A stretch of DNA of 64,000 bases, from the NCBI GenBank assembly GCA_001465935.1, contig LNKV01000046.1, forward strand, positions 1 through 64,000. The letters run 5' to 3'. The position numbers and the translations under genes are program-made. Below, in pieces: positions 1-10,959 of this stretch. The notes under the pieces are model-generated. The model ran no database searches, was not told the DNA's origin, and saw nothing but the letters and a program-made list of their open reading frames with translations. This DNA is from Clarireedia homoeocarpa (taxonomy: Eukaryota > Ascomycota > Leotiomycetes > Helotiales > Rutstroemiaceae). Numbering within the stretch: the stretch's first letter is position 1; each line of letters opens with the position of its first letter.

Positions 1-135
1 CCCAAAAAGAAAAAAAAAAAAAAAAGTCACCGCTCGCTCGAGCTACCCAGGGGCACGCACTCTAAAAGGGGAACGAACCCCAAGGGCAGCACATTCACCC
101 TCGAAAGCGGCGGTGTTCTTCGCTCTTTCGATCCG

Positions 136-506
136 ATGGGACCCTCCAAGCACAAACAAAGCACACAAAGTCATGGGACGAAGCCCATCACAGCGCAGCT
201 CGAGCAGTTGCTTGACATGGACGCAGGAGAGGGAGGGTCTTGTTCTACAGTATTCCGTGGTGTTGACGGGAGGAAAAGTGACGGGGCATTAGAAATTGTT
301 TATTGATCAATGATATCCCAGACGATGCAAAGCCGCAGGAACATACGGAAGAGAGTTTGAAATAGGCGATGAAAGAGATGGAGGAGGAGAATAGGAAGTT
401 ATTTGAAAGAATGAAGAGGGAGAGGAGAGACGGGGTGGATGTAGAGAAGTATGCTTGTGGGAGTGCTATGGGTAATTTTGATTTGAGTCCCAAGAATAAA
501 GCATGA
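136..506 (+). pseudogene. decayed small gene, possible
   Basis: Two short plus-strand reading frames sit end to end. The first runs from an ATG at 136 to a TGA at 304-306 (56 codons). The second, in another frame, ends with a TGA at 504-506 and contains a charged helical segment (MKEMEEENRKLFERMKRE) from 369. The second frame can be read upstream from about 307 but is broken by a TAG just before 367, which a single C-to-T change from CAG would explain. No fungal intron with sensible borders joins the halves. I do not recognise the product. It is either a decayed gene or two chance frames. Confidence 0.3.
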
Positions 507-1082
507 CTAGGATGGAAGCTATATGGTGGAAGGCTGGCTATTCATCGAGTTATTCATCCACCCAGGTCCTTCCATGCGCATTCAGTTTCTCTACTATCTG
601 CTTTCCAGCAAATCAAAAACACACGCCAACTCCGATTCTCCGTTTACCCCTTTCCTCAACACCTGCACTGTTTCCCATTCCTACCTCTCTCACCTCCAAT
701 ATGAACAAGATTCTGGTATCCGCTCACCACATACAACTTTCCATTTTGAGATTCAAGTTGAACAAAGTGCTACCTGCTGGGGTAGTGGCCGAATCGAAGA
801 ATGAAATGTGAATAAGATGGGCATAGAAAGCCTGTAATTTAAGAGACTTGAAAACTTAATAAGTAACATGCGAGATATTAGCCATCCTGCCAAATTCTAA
901 GGAAATTATTGAGTGGACTTCTCAAAGAAAAGTAGTATCTGGGTATTTACTATGCATGAAAATATGCACATAGAGATAGGTGGTATCAAATTCAGCTCCC
1001 ATTACTGCAGATCCCAACGAGAACAGCTAGCGATCACCGAATGCAATAAAACAGCAGCTATCTGGTATAGAAAGTAACTCCT
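507..1082. other. intergenic, no gene seen
   Basis: Short overlapping frames on the plus strand (503-811) have no recognisable domain and weak composition. The right part probably holds the 3' untranslated region of the minus-strand BTB gene. Confidence 0.4.
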
Positions 1083-1841
1083 TCAGATAGTAAATTGCTG
1101 TGAATCAAGAGGGTCCGTATACCAAGTGACAACGTTCTTATAACCCTTGCCATGTACATTTTTTGGCCGCGAAACTCTGTTCCGACGAGTCCTGTCAGCT
1201 GCAAATATGAGATCGATTTTGAAAGCTCGATTGAACTTGCATGCGAGGTGACCTTGCTGTCTGGATATGACGTCTATATCGATGGCCGTATGAATCTTCT
1301 CCCCTTCGTCATCTGACCCGGAATCATCAGAACTGGAATCAGAACTGGGTGCAGAACCCAAAATATCATCGGCGATACCAGCTTCCATATAAGGACGAAC
1401 GCATGCTTTGACGAAAAGCTTGCGAACCGGGTGATGTTTTTCGAAGTCTGAGTAAGCTCTGTGAATGTGAACAGCTTTTAGGATGGAGGATGTGGTGGCG
1501 TTCTTGCGGGCTTTCTTTATGGTATCTTCCAAGAGAGCAAGCAAAATGGTGGACATGCCGTGGACTTCGAGTCTCGCAGAGAGAACTAAAAGGTCCATGA
1601 TAATGCTGATAAACATAGTGCTCAAGGTTGGCACGTCACCAAATGATATGTTGCGACAGACCATGTACTGAATAATAAGATCGAAAAGAATGCAGTTGAC
1701 ATCTTTCAAATCCATCTCAGTAACTGCTGGCTGTTTGCTATTCCCTTCAAGTCGCTGTCTGAAGTACGATGAATGCTCAATCAGAAGACCCTGTGGGATT
1801 TCCCGTGTCTGCCCATCTTTAAGATTGATGGTAACCACCAT
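1083..1841 (-). CDS. BTB/POZ-like domain protein (separate gene or C-terminal half of a fusion)
   Basis: A 252-residue frame starts at ATG 1841 (MVVTINLKDGQT), with an alternative ATG at 1862. The N-terminal half has the pattern of fungal BTB/POZ proteins: a short beta strand followed by LLIEHSSYFRQRLEG, then an acidic strand and a helical block. This fold normally mediates dimerisation or Cullin-3 adaptor contacts; here that is family inference. Around residues 165-185 there is an acidic serine-rich stretch (SSDSSSDDSGSDDEGE). The stop codon of the upstream CUE-like reading ends only two nucleotides before ATG 1841. Using donor GTACGA at 1916 instead, exon 1999..1917 joins 1866..1083 in frame and yields one 628-residue CUE-BTB protein. 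Confidence 0.65.
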   Translation of the reverse strand: MVVTINLKDGQTREIPQGLLIEHSSYFRQRLEGNSKQPAVTEMDLKDVNCILFDLIIQYMVCRNISFGDVPTLSTMFISIIMDLLVLSARLEVHGMSTILLALLEDTIKKARKNATTSSILKAVHIHRAYSDFEKHHPVRKLFVKACVRPYMEAGIADDILGSAPSSDSSSDDSGSDDEGEKIHTAIDIDVISRQQGHLACKFNRAFKIDLIFAADRTRRNRVSRPKNVHGKGYKNVVTWYTDPLDSQQFTI

Positions 1842-1843
1842 AC

Positions 1844-3071
1844 TTATGAAGTGTTTGAACATCGATCTAAAAGAAATAAGTAAGAGCAAAGACCCACGTA
1901 GAACTGATGCTCGTACTTAACCCACTGACCTGCTTCGGGTAATACTGACGCGTCGTCCTCATCGTCTTGAACGCACAACTTTTTGCGTAGGCGATCATCC
2001 TAGAAAAGTAAGCCATTACATTGATGTTATAAAGATATGTATAAATCTTACTGGTGTTGAAGATTTCCTCTTCTGAGCTGGACTGCTCGAGTTTGAGAAA
2101 TGTATTTGGAATTCACGGTCGACAGCCCTTTCTTCGCGCAAATTCTCCATCTCCAGACTAATCGCCTCTGATACATCACCATCTGAAAGCTCGAGCGAAG
2201 TCCTACATTGGAGTGAAGTCAAATGAGGAAAGATCTCCCGTATCTGCTTAATTTTGTCCTCCCTCTTATCTTCTTCTGTGTCTGAGATCTCAGCGGTATG
2301 ACGGAACATATTGCGACCACGACCCTCGTTCTTGAAATCTGGTATATTTTCGTCCTCATCCTCAGAACTGCCATCAATTACCGTACCGGCCTTGTCCCGA
2401 CTCTTATTCTTGAACAAGAAAGGAAGCCCCTCTTTCATTCCCCCAGTGTCATTACTAGTGTCGGGACTAACAGGAGGTGTACTCCAGCCTCCAAGGGCCG
2501 GCGAAGCCGAAGCGTTTGGCTCTGCTTTAATTTTGGGAGTTGAAACTTTTACTTTCGTAGAACTGGCGAAGATTTCATCGTCTGTATTCAAATTCATAGC
2601 AGACTCCCAAGGGTTGATAGTTGCATCAATGACGCCCTCTGTCAATAGACCACTGGCCTCATTCACAGAGCCATTGCAGACGCGCAATGCATAGGCTGTC
2701 CACCATACTGTAGCTCTTAGTGATTGTGTAATATTCCAAACTTTTTTACGCAAGTCCGTACTTTGAATAGCTTGAAGGCTGGTTGCAGAAATACTTGTGA
2801 CATTTCCGTCGACCCATTTGTTGTCCCTGAGATAATTGCGTGCACACTGTACGTCTTGACCGTTTTTGAGCAAAGTGTACACGAGGAACAGCAGAGGAGT
2901 AGAAGGATAGTCGGTCTGGAGCTCTTTAAGCTTGTCGCGAAACACACGATTCTGGATGTCACAAAGGACCATCACCATATTCGGCCCTTGATTCTTGCCT
3001 TGTGGAGCAAGAATAGTTGCGGAAGAAGATGATCTAGCATTACCAGCCGAGGAAAATTTAAGCTTAACCAT
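1844..3071 (-). CDS. CUE-like ubiquitin-binding domain protein
   Basis: Exons 3071..2052, 1999..1930 and 1866..1844 give 370 residues (1113 nt). The start is the first ATG (MVKLKFSSAGN); further upstream only a TTG opens the frame. Near residue 280 a segment (KIKQIREIFPHLTSLQCRT, then ELSDGDVSEAI) has the helix spacing of CUE domains, which bind ubiquitin. A weaker related helical stretch lies around residues 50-140 (FRDKLKELQTDYPSTPLLF and what follows). The rest is serine-rich and acidic, as in nuclear proteins. The partner is unknown; SMARCAD1/Fun30-type remodelers carry CUE domains but no helicase motifs follow here. The terminal exon is ambiguous: an alternative donor at 1916 fuses this protein to the BTB frame. 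Confidence 0.6.
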
Positions 3072-4589
3072 TGTGCCGGAATGGGATGACTCCTGCCGAT
3101 CTGAAGCTGGTGCCAAGATTAGAGAAGTATGGAACTAAGAGGAAAGCAGCGGAAGAGCGAACGTCAACTTTTTGCTAGTATGTTGGAAATATAAAAAAAA
3201 CAGCTCAGAGAGTGGCGCTGAATCGACGATTTCGCTCGAAATTGGTTTCTTGACCAACAATGCGCAAGAGCTGGTGAGTAGGCAGACGTAAGTCTTACTT
3301 GGATATGGAGTTAAATTCGGGATAGTTGGCGAGCAGTTTGATCGTGATTGTAGAGTCTTGATGTCGAGATTCGTAGATATTTGAAGGATCCATGGAATGA
3401 ACGGAGTAGAGAAGTGAATAGATAGATAGCAGATATCTAGAGAAAATTCCAGAAGTGCAGCGAGTTGCCGTCAGAATAGATTGTCGCGTGGAGGTCTCTC
3501 GACGGGCAGAATAGAAGTTGCTGGATCTTGTAAAATGGCCTAGAATTGCGCTTTATCGATAGATCGAGACCAGTGAGCTCTGAAAGCAAGGGGATTGATA
3601 CGGAAAGTGAGAAGACGAAGTAAGTGTGTAAAGCAAAGAGTGGAGTTCTTCGCGTTCGATTTTGATGGTGGTGTGGAAATTAATTGAGGAAGCGGAAAAG
3701 CTCAAGTGCAATGCGCAGTATAGACATGTGTAGAGACGAGCAATTGTAAAGAAGAGTAACGGATTGAAGCGAGAGAGAGCTTGCACGTATTAGAAGCTGT
3801 AAAGGATAAGGCTGTGTAGTAGATGCAGAGACAAGTCGTAAAACCCAAGAAGACGTGTAAGAGCAAGTGAGAGGAAACACCTAGGCTCAAAAAGGCATTA
3901 GTTCTTAACTTGGGATGAGAGTTGGGAAGAAGCGACCCACGATAGGAAGGGCCAAAGATTGAGTCGAGAATCAGAGCACGATGATTGAAAGGTGAAGGTC
4001 CACAACCTGGTAAGCTATGCTTTCTGCCCGTCCCCAAGTATCCATATCAATACCATCAACTTCCCCTATCCGAGCACTCTCAGGATCTTCAAGCACACCA
4101 CACTACACAGCAACGCCACGCCATACCAAAGAAGCAAAACGAGCAAAGACTTCCCTGCCCAACTAGCCATTAAGACTATTCACAATATCAACTAACAAGT
4201 CCTATGTGACCAACAGCTTTAACGATCTAGGCAGGGTATTTATTTACACACTAATGCTAAGCAGTCAGAAGAGCAGATCTCTATCGATCCGCAGCTGATC
4301 AACAGAGATCAGAAAATAATAAGAACCACAATTCCTCCCTTCCTCCCATCATTCCATCATGCAGATTAAAAGAAAACAGAAAGTCTGCCGCCCCAACGCC
4401 CCGTGTCATATGAATTCATTAGCACTGATTCCTTTTAGTCATTCGCAAACCATGCATCCGTCCATCATTCGTCCAAGGGTCCATCCTGCCAGCCCATTTT
4501 CATCAATACACAGCACCTCATCCTATATAATCCATCACTCACTCGAATAATCATAAAAACCCTGGTCCGGTCCCAATCCCATTCCCAGT
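3072..4589. other. intergenic, no gene supported
   Basis: About 1.5 kb between two minus-strand genes. It should contain the promoter of the CUE-like gene at the left and the kinase 3' untranslated region at the right. Short frames at 3553-4195 on both strands have no domain or signal I can support. Confidence 0.5.
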
Positions 4590-6935
4590 TCACCTCCTCA
4601 AATCCCCATCATCCCCATCATCCTCATCAGCCGGCTCCACTCTAACCAAAATCTCCTCCAACAACCCTTCTAGGAAAACATCCACATCCTTCCCCATCCC
4701 CACTGGTTCTTGTTTATCCCAGTGATCGATCTCCTTACATACATGTGCAAGTTTATAGACGAGCTTTCGTACTTTTTCATGTGCAGCCTGTGCTCGTTGC
4801 TGTTTTGGTGTGGCTCCAGTTGCCCTGAAAGCATGTTGTAAGCGATATTGGCGACGCTTGAGTGCTTCTTCCAAGGCAGGGAAAATAACATCATTTAAAG
4901 CATCGAGCTCACCAGTCGGGCTAGCTGGCGCTGGAGAGGGCATAGAAGATGGAGCCCGTGAAGATTGAGATGAAATACTCTCTTGTGATGGAGTATTGCG
5001 TAGTTTTTTGGTTGGTAATGCTGGTAATGGCTGTTGACCTGATTGGCGTAGATTTACGTTTTGAAGCCCTGGAGGTGGAGCAGGGAAGGATAAAGGCTGC
5101 TGTTGCGGTTGTTGCTGCTTCGGAGGTACAGCAACAGTAGACTGATTCGTGACTTTTTGCAACGGCGGACCATATCCACCGCCACGGAATGGGGGAATCT
5201 CAGGCAATGAGAGAGGTCCGAGCTTAGGTAACTGTTGTTGAGTAGATGGCCGTGTGGGTTGTTGTGTTTGTTGAATATTTTGATTTTGCTGGCGGGGAAC
5301 AGTAGTAGATGGTACTCGCAACGGTGGCGGTGACGGTGACGGAGATGCGAGCGTCAAAAACCCCATATCCCTCTGTAGCTGCTCCTGAAGAGTGCGATCG
5401 TAATCTGGAGATTCGGAGACTTGCCTATCGGGATAGCTGAGCGGGGGCGCTCTAGGTGTATCAAAATAAGGAGCAGAAATTTTTTGCGGAGAAGGTGGGA
5501 GAGGGATTTTAGCTGGCGAGATATTCGTCTGCATATTTGGGACCGGTCGTCTTTGCGGGGAAGATTGCCGTGCTTGTGGTTCTATCGGGGGGTTCATCGC
5601 TTTTACTGTGTCAACACTCGAGACGTATCCAGAGTCCTTCATTTTCGTGGGCGATTGTTGTCGCGGACGCTCCTCATAATCATCTTCAAGATCGGATGAT
5701 CTCGATGCTCTTGCATTCGTCGCAGATTCGCCCATTGTATTTAAACCAGCACGTCCATTCATCTTTCCACCAACTGGTCGAACTGTGCCAAAATCCCACA
5801 AGTCCTCGTTAACTATCCTAGGCCGTGGAATCTCCTCGCGCTCGTTATCCGAATCATTATCGTCACCCTTATGATGTATTGCCCATCGCTCGTATCTCTC
5901 TATCAGTTCTGTTAGATATGATGTCTTCTTAGCCCTTCGCACAAAAGGATGTTTGAGCAATTCCCTCGCAGACGGGCGTTCTTTTGGATCTCGCTGGAGG
6001 CACAATTCGACGAATTCTTTAAAAGCTTTGGTAAAGTTTCCCTCCAACTTCGGTGGTGCGTTTTTCGGAATCAAAAATAAAACCTTCATCGGGTGAATAT
6101 CTGAATACGGGGGTTCCCCATTAGCTAACTCGAGGGCCGTAATACCCAAGGACCAAATATCCGCTTTATGATCGTATCCGGATTGTTTGATGACTTCTGG
6201 AGCCATCCAGAAAGGTGTGCCAACAAAGGTATTCTTCTTCGTCATGGTTGCAGATAGCTGCCCCGACACACCAAAATCTGCGAGTTTAACTTGACCATTG
6301 GCGCCCAAAAGAACATTTGCAGCTATTCGTGAGGTTAGCCCTTATGTTCCACGCGGATCGCTACCTCAGATGCCTGCATACCTTTGATATCTCTATGGAG
6401 CTTCTTATCCCCATGCAGATAATCCAGGCCCAGCAAAAGCTCCCTTATGATAATTGAAATGTATTCCTCCTGTATCAATCCCGGCTTCATCAGGTCTCCG
6501 CAGCTTCCCCCCGAACAGAATTCCATAACGATCCATAGATCCGAGCCTCGGAGATATGATCCATAGTATTGGGTGACAAAGGGCGAATGTAACTCGGAAA
6601 GGATGGAGATCTCTTGAATGATATCTTCGACTTCGTCTTCGGCATTTTCGACATCGATAACTTTGATAGCCACAGCCTGCCCAGTGCGTTTGTCAACTCT
6701 GTCAGAAATCAGTATTCTGCGTGGTACGGTGGCTTGCGAACAGACAGTCGAAGAAGGGGAAATCAAACATACCCTTTGTAAACCTTACCAAAACTACCAC
6801 CACCTATAAATATAGTTATTGAGCAATTGCGCAAAGTTACATAGGATACAATGTCGACGTACCGATGCAATTCTGCTTTGTGTAGATAGTCTCAGGATCC
6901 ACGACACCACTCATCATTGAGCCTTCATGAGCCAT
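4590..6935 (-). CDS. STE20-family protein kinase, germinal-centre (GCK) type
   Basis: Exons 6935..6863, 6803..6773, 6698..6382 and 6322..4590 encode 717 residues. The catalytic domain occupies roughly residues 20-290: glycine loop GGGGSFGKVYKG built across two introns, VAIKVID, HRDIKAANVLL catalytic loop, DFGVSGQL magnesium loop and GTPFWMAPEV activation segment. HHKGDDNDSDNE and DLWDFGTVRP follow, as in fungal GCK kinases of the Kic1/Nak1/POD-6/Don3 type, which act in the MOR/RAM polarity network or in septation. The rest is proline/glutamine-rich and disordered. A conserved helical patch lies at the C terminus (ALEEALKRRQYRLQHAFRAT). Which GCK subgroup it belongs to needs a tree. The first intron splits codon 25 next to the ATP loop. 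Confidence 0.9.
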
Positions 6936-8444
6936 CCTACGAAATCAAACATGCACTGATTGCTAGGGAGCAATGAAATGAGGTCCCCGTTGCGTTGTCG
7001 GGGGTGGTTGTGTTTGAATTTTACTGGAAGCACCCCGCAAATCACCTTTCCTGCTCCAGCGAACAAAGATCGACCGTACAGCGAAGGAGCGGATGGGCGA
7101 ATGGAATCGATGTCGGATCCGTCCGGTATCGAGTTTGAAGTAGATAAGCGTCTCCGTCACGTCATTCACCTATAAGAGACAAGATTTGGGCTTTGTTTCC
7201 TTCTCTTTCCTTTGCCTCTGCCTCTCCAGCGCAGGGAATCGCGGTCTAGTACGCGGTGTGTCAGTTCTATGGTGGGGTCCAGCTACCGAGGGTGTGTCGC
7301 TATGTCAAATAGGAAAACAAGGATTGAATATCGATGCTTCTGTATATCGCCCGGTCGTTTGCAAGTTCGTGGAATTCGTAAACCGAGAAAAGTTGTAGAG
7401 GGCTGATCACTTTAACATAGACTTCGGAGAAAAGGCCAAGGTGGCGGAAGTCGGAGTCGTCGAGAGAAGGAATGCAACTTTTGGGAAGCGGCATGCAATC
7501 TATGTATGTACTTAGAATGTATAAAAGCGTACGTCCGTATAATTCTGGAAGTGCATTGCGGATCTACTGTAGTTTCAATCTGGGGAAGGTCCTAGGCACT
7601 ATTCGCTGGAGCCGCTTCTACTCGTACTTCGCGCCTCGAAAGGTAAGAACTGTAAAGAAATAACTGTTTTGAAACCTTGAATTCTGTCCCGTGTAATAAT
7701 GATAATAATGATCCTCGAGAAAAAAAGCTACAATTCTAGTTCCTATCTACGCACGAGTCTTGCTTGTTTTTGCTTATTCTGAGAGGTGATGATGTCTTTG
7801 TTGTCGTGTCTACCAGCCAACCAATCCTACGCCATCTTACTCGTCAAAACGCTTGTTGATTCAGGGGTCGAGAAGTTAACCGGCGGCTGTGGTAAACAAA
7901 AAGAACATCACCTGCATGCATCAACTGCATAAACGGCGAATTTCTCCGTTTCCTGCAACGATAGATAATTGATTGGCCATTCCTGGCTTCGCAATGTTAA
8001 TACACGAGATTGACACGATCCTCGACTCGAGATCTCCTTCAATCGTCATAAGGGTGCCCCCCAGACCGTTCGATTCGGTCGCGGACTCCTGCTGGTCAAA
8101 GCGTATCACGCAGCATGATTGGTTGGTCCTTTAATACTTCATTTCTCATTCCTATTTTTCTCATAATCTATTGATTGCTCGACCAGATTTATCTTCTGTA
8201 AGATGCTGGTTTTAGTCTATGCGCATTGATGAAAGCCAGAAGCAAGGACCAAAGGACAACAACGAACATCCCTCAAATCGATACTACTTCCCATAGTATT
8301 GCAAAAACAAATAACGAGCCGTCATGTACAGGAGAATGGGTATATTGTCACACATGTGAACCCCCCAATATTACCTCAACCTGTGATGCAACTGAAATCC
8401 CTCTGGTATCTACCGACCGCTCAAATGCAAACCAATTCCAGTAT
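6936..8444. other. intergenic, kinase promoter region
   Basis: About 1.5 kb upstream of the kinase and downstream of the UBX gene. Short frames on both strands (6960-7663, 7921-8109, 8226-8615) are mutually overlapping and featureless. No RNA gene was recognised. Confidence 0.5.
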
Positions 8445-10128
8445 CTATTCCTCGATGAACTCCACCATGACCGTGCTATTCTTGAGTCCCGCCGAGGCAA
8501 TAGTCTCATCCAACGACTCAATCAAGTCCTTGCCCATCAGCTTCAGCTCAAATGGAACTCCCATCTTGCCGTCTATTGGATCGGCCTTGAGCCATTCGTA
8601 GATACGGCGCACTGAATCATCAACCTTGAATTTACGGACAACGCGACCATTGGAATGTCTGAACTGAATTCGAGTGGTGTCAGCGTTACCGTCAGGTTCG
8701 GTATGAGGCTTGTCCGAGGCAATGTGGGAGAAGACAGAGTCATCATTAGCCTGCACTATCTCCGCCGCCTCATCCTCCAGAGCCTTCCCCTTCCCCTTAC
8801 TGATGTCTCCAAAACTCTTCGTTAGATCGTCTGGGTCATCTTCTTTAGGTCCGCTTTCGCTGTTTGCGAGGCTGTTTTGCATTGCCAAGTCAAGCATTTC
8901 TTGTTCTGTAAGCCTCTCAATGTCCAACGACTTTGACTTCTCTGGCTTTCTTCGTGCCACTGGGTTCTTCTTGGAAAGGTCGAGACTGTACCGATCGAGG
9001 AATTCAACTAATTGCATCAAGAACTCCGCTGGTTGCGGCGCCGGAGGCCCTGACCAAACCTTTACTTGCTCTCCGGTTCTAGGGTCCACAATAGCAATGT
9101 GAGGATATGCGGCATCGCTATCTTTAAGCGGAAAATAGTATTGCACATATTGATTCCCTCTTGGATCATCTTTCGAATATTGCATAAATATGAAGTTTTC
9201 CTTCACTACATCTCGAATGCCGGGATTCTTCCATATGTCGCGATTCAGTTGTTGACAGTCGAAAATGGAGTTATCTTGTATGTTGACTAAGATCCACTTG
9301 CCCTCTTCCTTTCCTTGATCTCGAGCAGAATCCCATGGTAGTCTGCACATCAATTCGAAAGGCGGTCTGAAAAGTTCCGCAAGTCTCGCGTTCTTATTCG
9401 ATGCTTCCGATTGTCCACCCGTCGCTTCAGCCAGCCCTTGGCGACGTGCTCCTTCGCTTGCGTCTTGATCCCAGATTGAAGAAACAGTGCTTTGATTGAA
9501 AATGCCTGCTCGTGCTATCCAGAAGTTAGCGTAAGATAATATGCAGTAACACAAGATCATTATTACCTGACCCTGGCGCTGTCCCGCGTTGTGCTCGAGC
9601 TCGGATCTGCTCTAAAACGGTATCATGCATATCATCAGCATCCCAACCACCAGGTCCTCCCCCAACAAGTGTTTCTGTAGTTCTTGCGATCGGTGCCCGT
9701 ACACCGTCTGCATCAAATCCAGCACTTGAATCTCCACCAGCATACAGTTCTTCCTGCATTCTTCGTGCCATAGCTTCATCATCTTCAACGTCTGCAGCTC
9801 GTGCCAATGCAGCAGCTTGTGCAGCAGCGTTATCGTCGTCGTCCAGATTATCATCTTCTATGTCCATATCGTCGTCATCGGAATCTAGATGAACGACTCC
9901 ATCAGAGTCTTCGTGCGGGCGATTAGTTGATGGCCGCGGTCTTGTAGACGTAGGTACTGCTGGAGCTGGTTGTTGTGGGGCATTGTTGTTGCTACCGCCT
10001 AGGTCTGGGGCTTCGAAAAAGAGTGATACCGCTTGTTCAGGATTGTTGTCAGTCATTCCCAGATATCGTCGTGCGACATCTTCTGTTTGCCCTGTGAAGG
10101 ACGTGAAAGCCGCGATAGCCTCATCCAT
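8445..10128 (-). CDS. UBA-UAS-UBX protein (Ubx5/UBXD7-like Cdc48 cofactor)
   Basis: Exons 10128..9567 and 9514..8445 encode 543 residues. The start ATG begins MDEAIAAFTSFTGQT, the first helix of a UBA domain (residues 1-45, with YLGMTDNNPEQAVSLFFEA). An acidic linker (HLDSDDDDMDIEDDNLDDDD) and a UIM-like helix (DDEAMARRMQEEL) follow. A thioredoxin-like UAS domain spans about 220-370 (WILVNIQDNSIFDCQQLNRD, then HIAIVDPRTGEQV). A second UIM-like helix (QEMLDLAMQNSL) precedes the UBX domain at about 465-543, which keeps the core RIQFRHSNG and the end VMVEFIEE. In yeast and human this architecture bridges ubiquitinated clients or cullin ligases to Cdc48/p97. Cytosol or nucleus is expected. Confidence 0.92.
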
Positions 10129-10959
10129 GGTAATGTAAACCAACGCTCTTTTCGCAAAATAAGATATTCGCGAGCTTGAAAGTGGTTGTGGCGACTGGGA
10201 TAGGAGATAGGTTGGGATTTCAGAATAAAGAAACACAGAAGCTCCGGTGGAAGTTGATTCTGTTAAATATCGACTTATGTAGCCAACCTGTAGTTTCCAA
10301 AGAAAGCTATTCGCGCTACAAAAATTTCTCTTTAGTTTCCGCTTTTCAAGACATGAATGAAAGGATTTTCAGTGCAAGTATGAAATAATGAAAGGTTGGT
10401 TCGTTGAAAGTCTGTTACGCCATTTAGAAATCGTCACCCCTCCCAACCTGATGATCGCACTGGGCGGCGATAGTTCTATTCTGCCAGCCAATGAACTGTG
10501 GGGATATTTATAGGGCTGCGCTTGGACTTCGGGTTCCGGAAGGCTGAATTTCAAGGCTGACCACTCACCATCTCGGACAGCAAAGAGTTGTGAATAGTAG
10601 CATGTGATGCTGGCTAAACAGCCTTACTAGCACTGGCATGCGTTTTCCTATGATAGTCTTGGGTTCTGTGCACTGAAACAAATGCTGTGGTAACATCCAT
10701 TTGACGTACCATCGCCTTGAGTGTTAACCAATTGCAAATGCCATCCTCGTGCGCCATGTTTTCGTGCGCCGACCAAACAACACCGCTCAGTGCCGAAAAG
10801 CAAGAATTTAGGTATTTCAGTTATTGATCTTATCTCATCTTATATTATTCTCTTTCACTCTTTCCCGGAATATTGCACGATCTACTCTTCTATAAGCTAT
10901 AAGTAAAACCACCGGCCCTAGCACCTCGCGAAGAGAGTCCAACTAGTTCTAAAGCCCAA
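10129..10959. other. intergenic, no gene seen
   Basis: It contains the promoter of the UBX gene on the left and the 3' end of the Zn2Cys6 regulator on the right. Small frames at 10176-10906 have no support. Confidence 0.5.
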
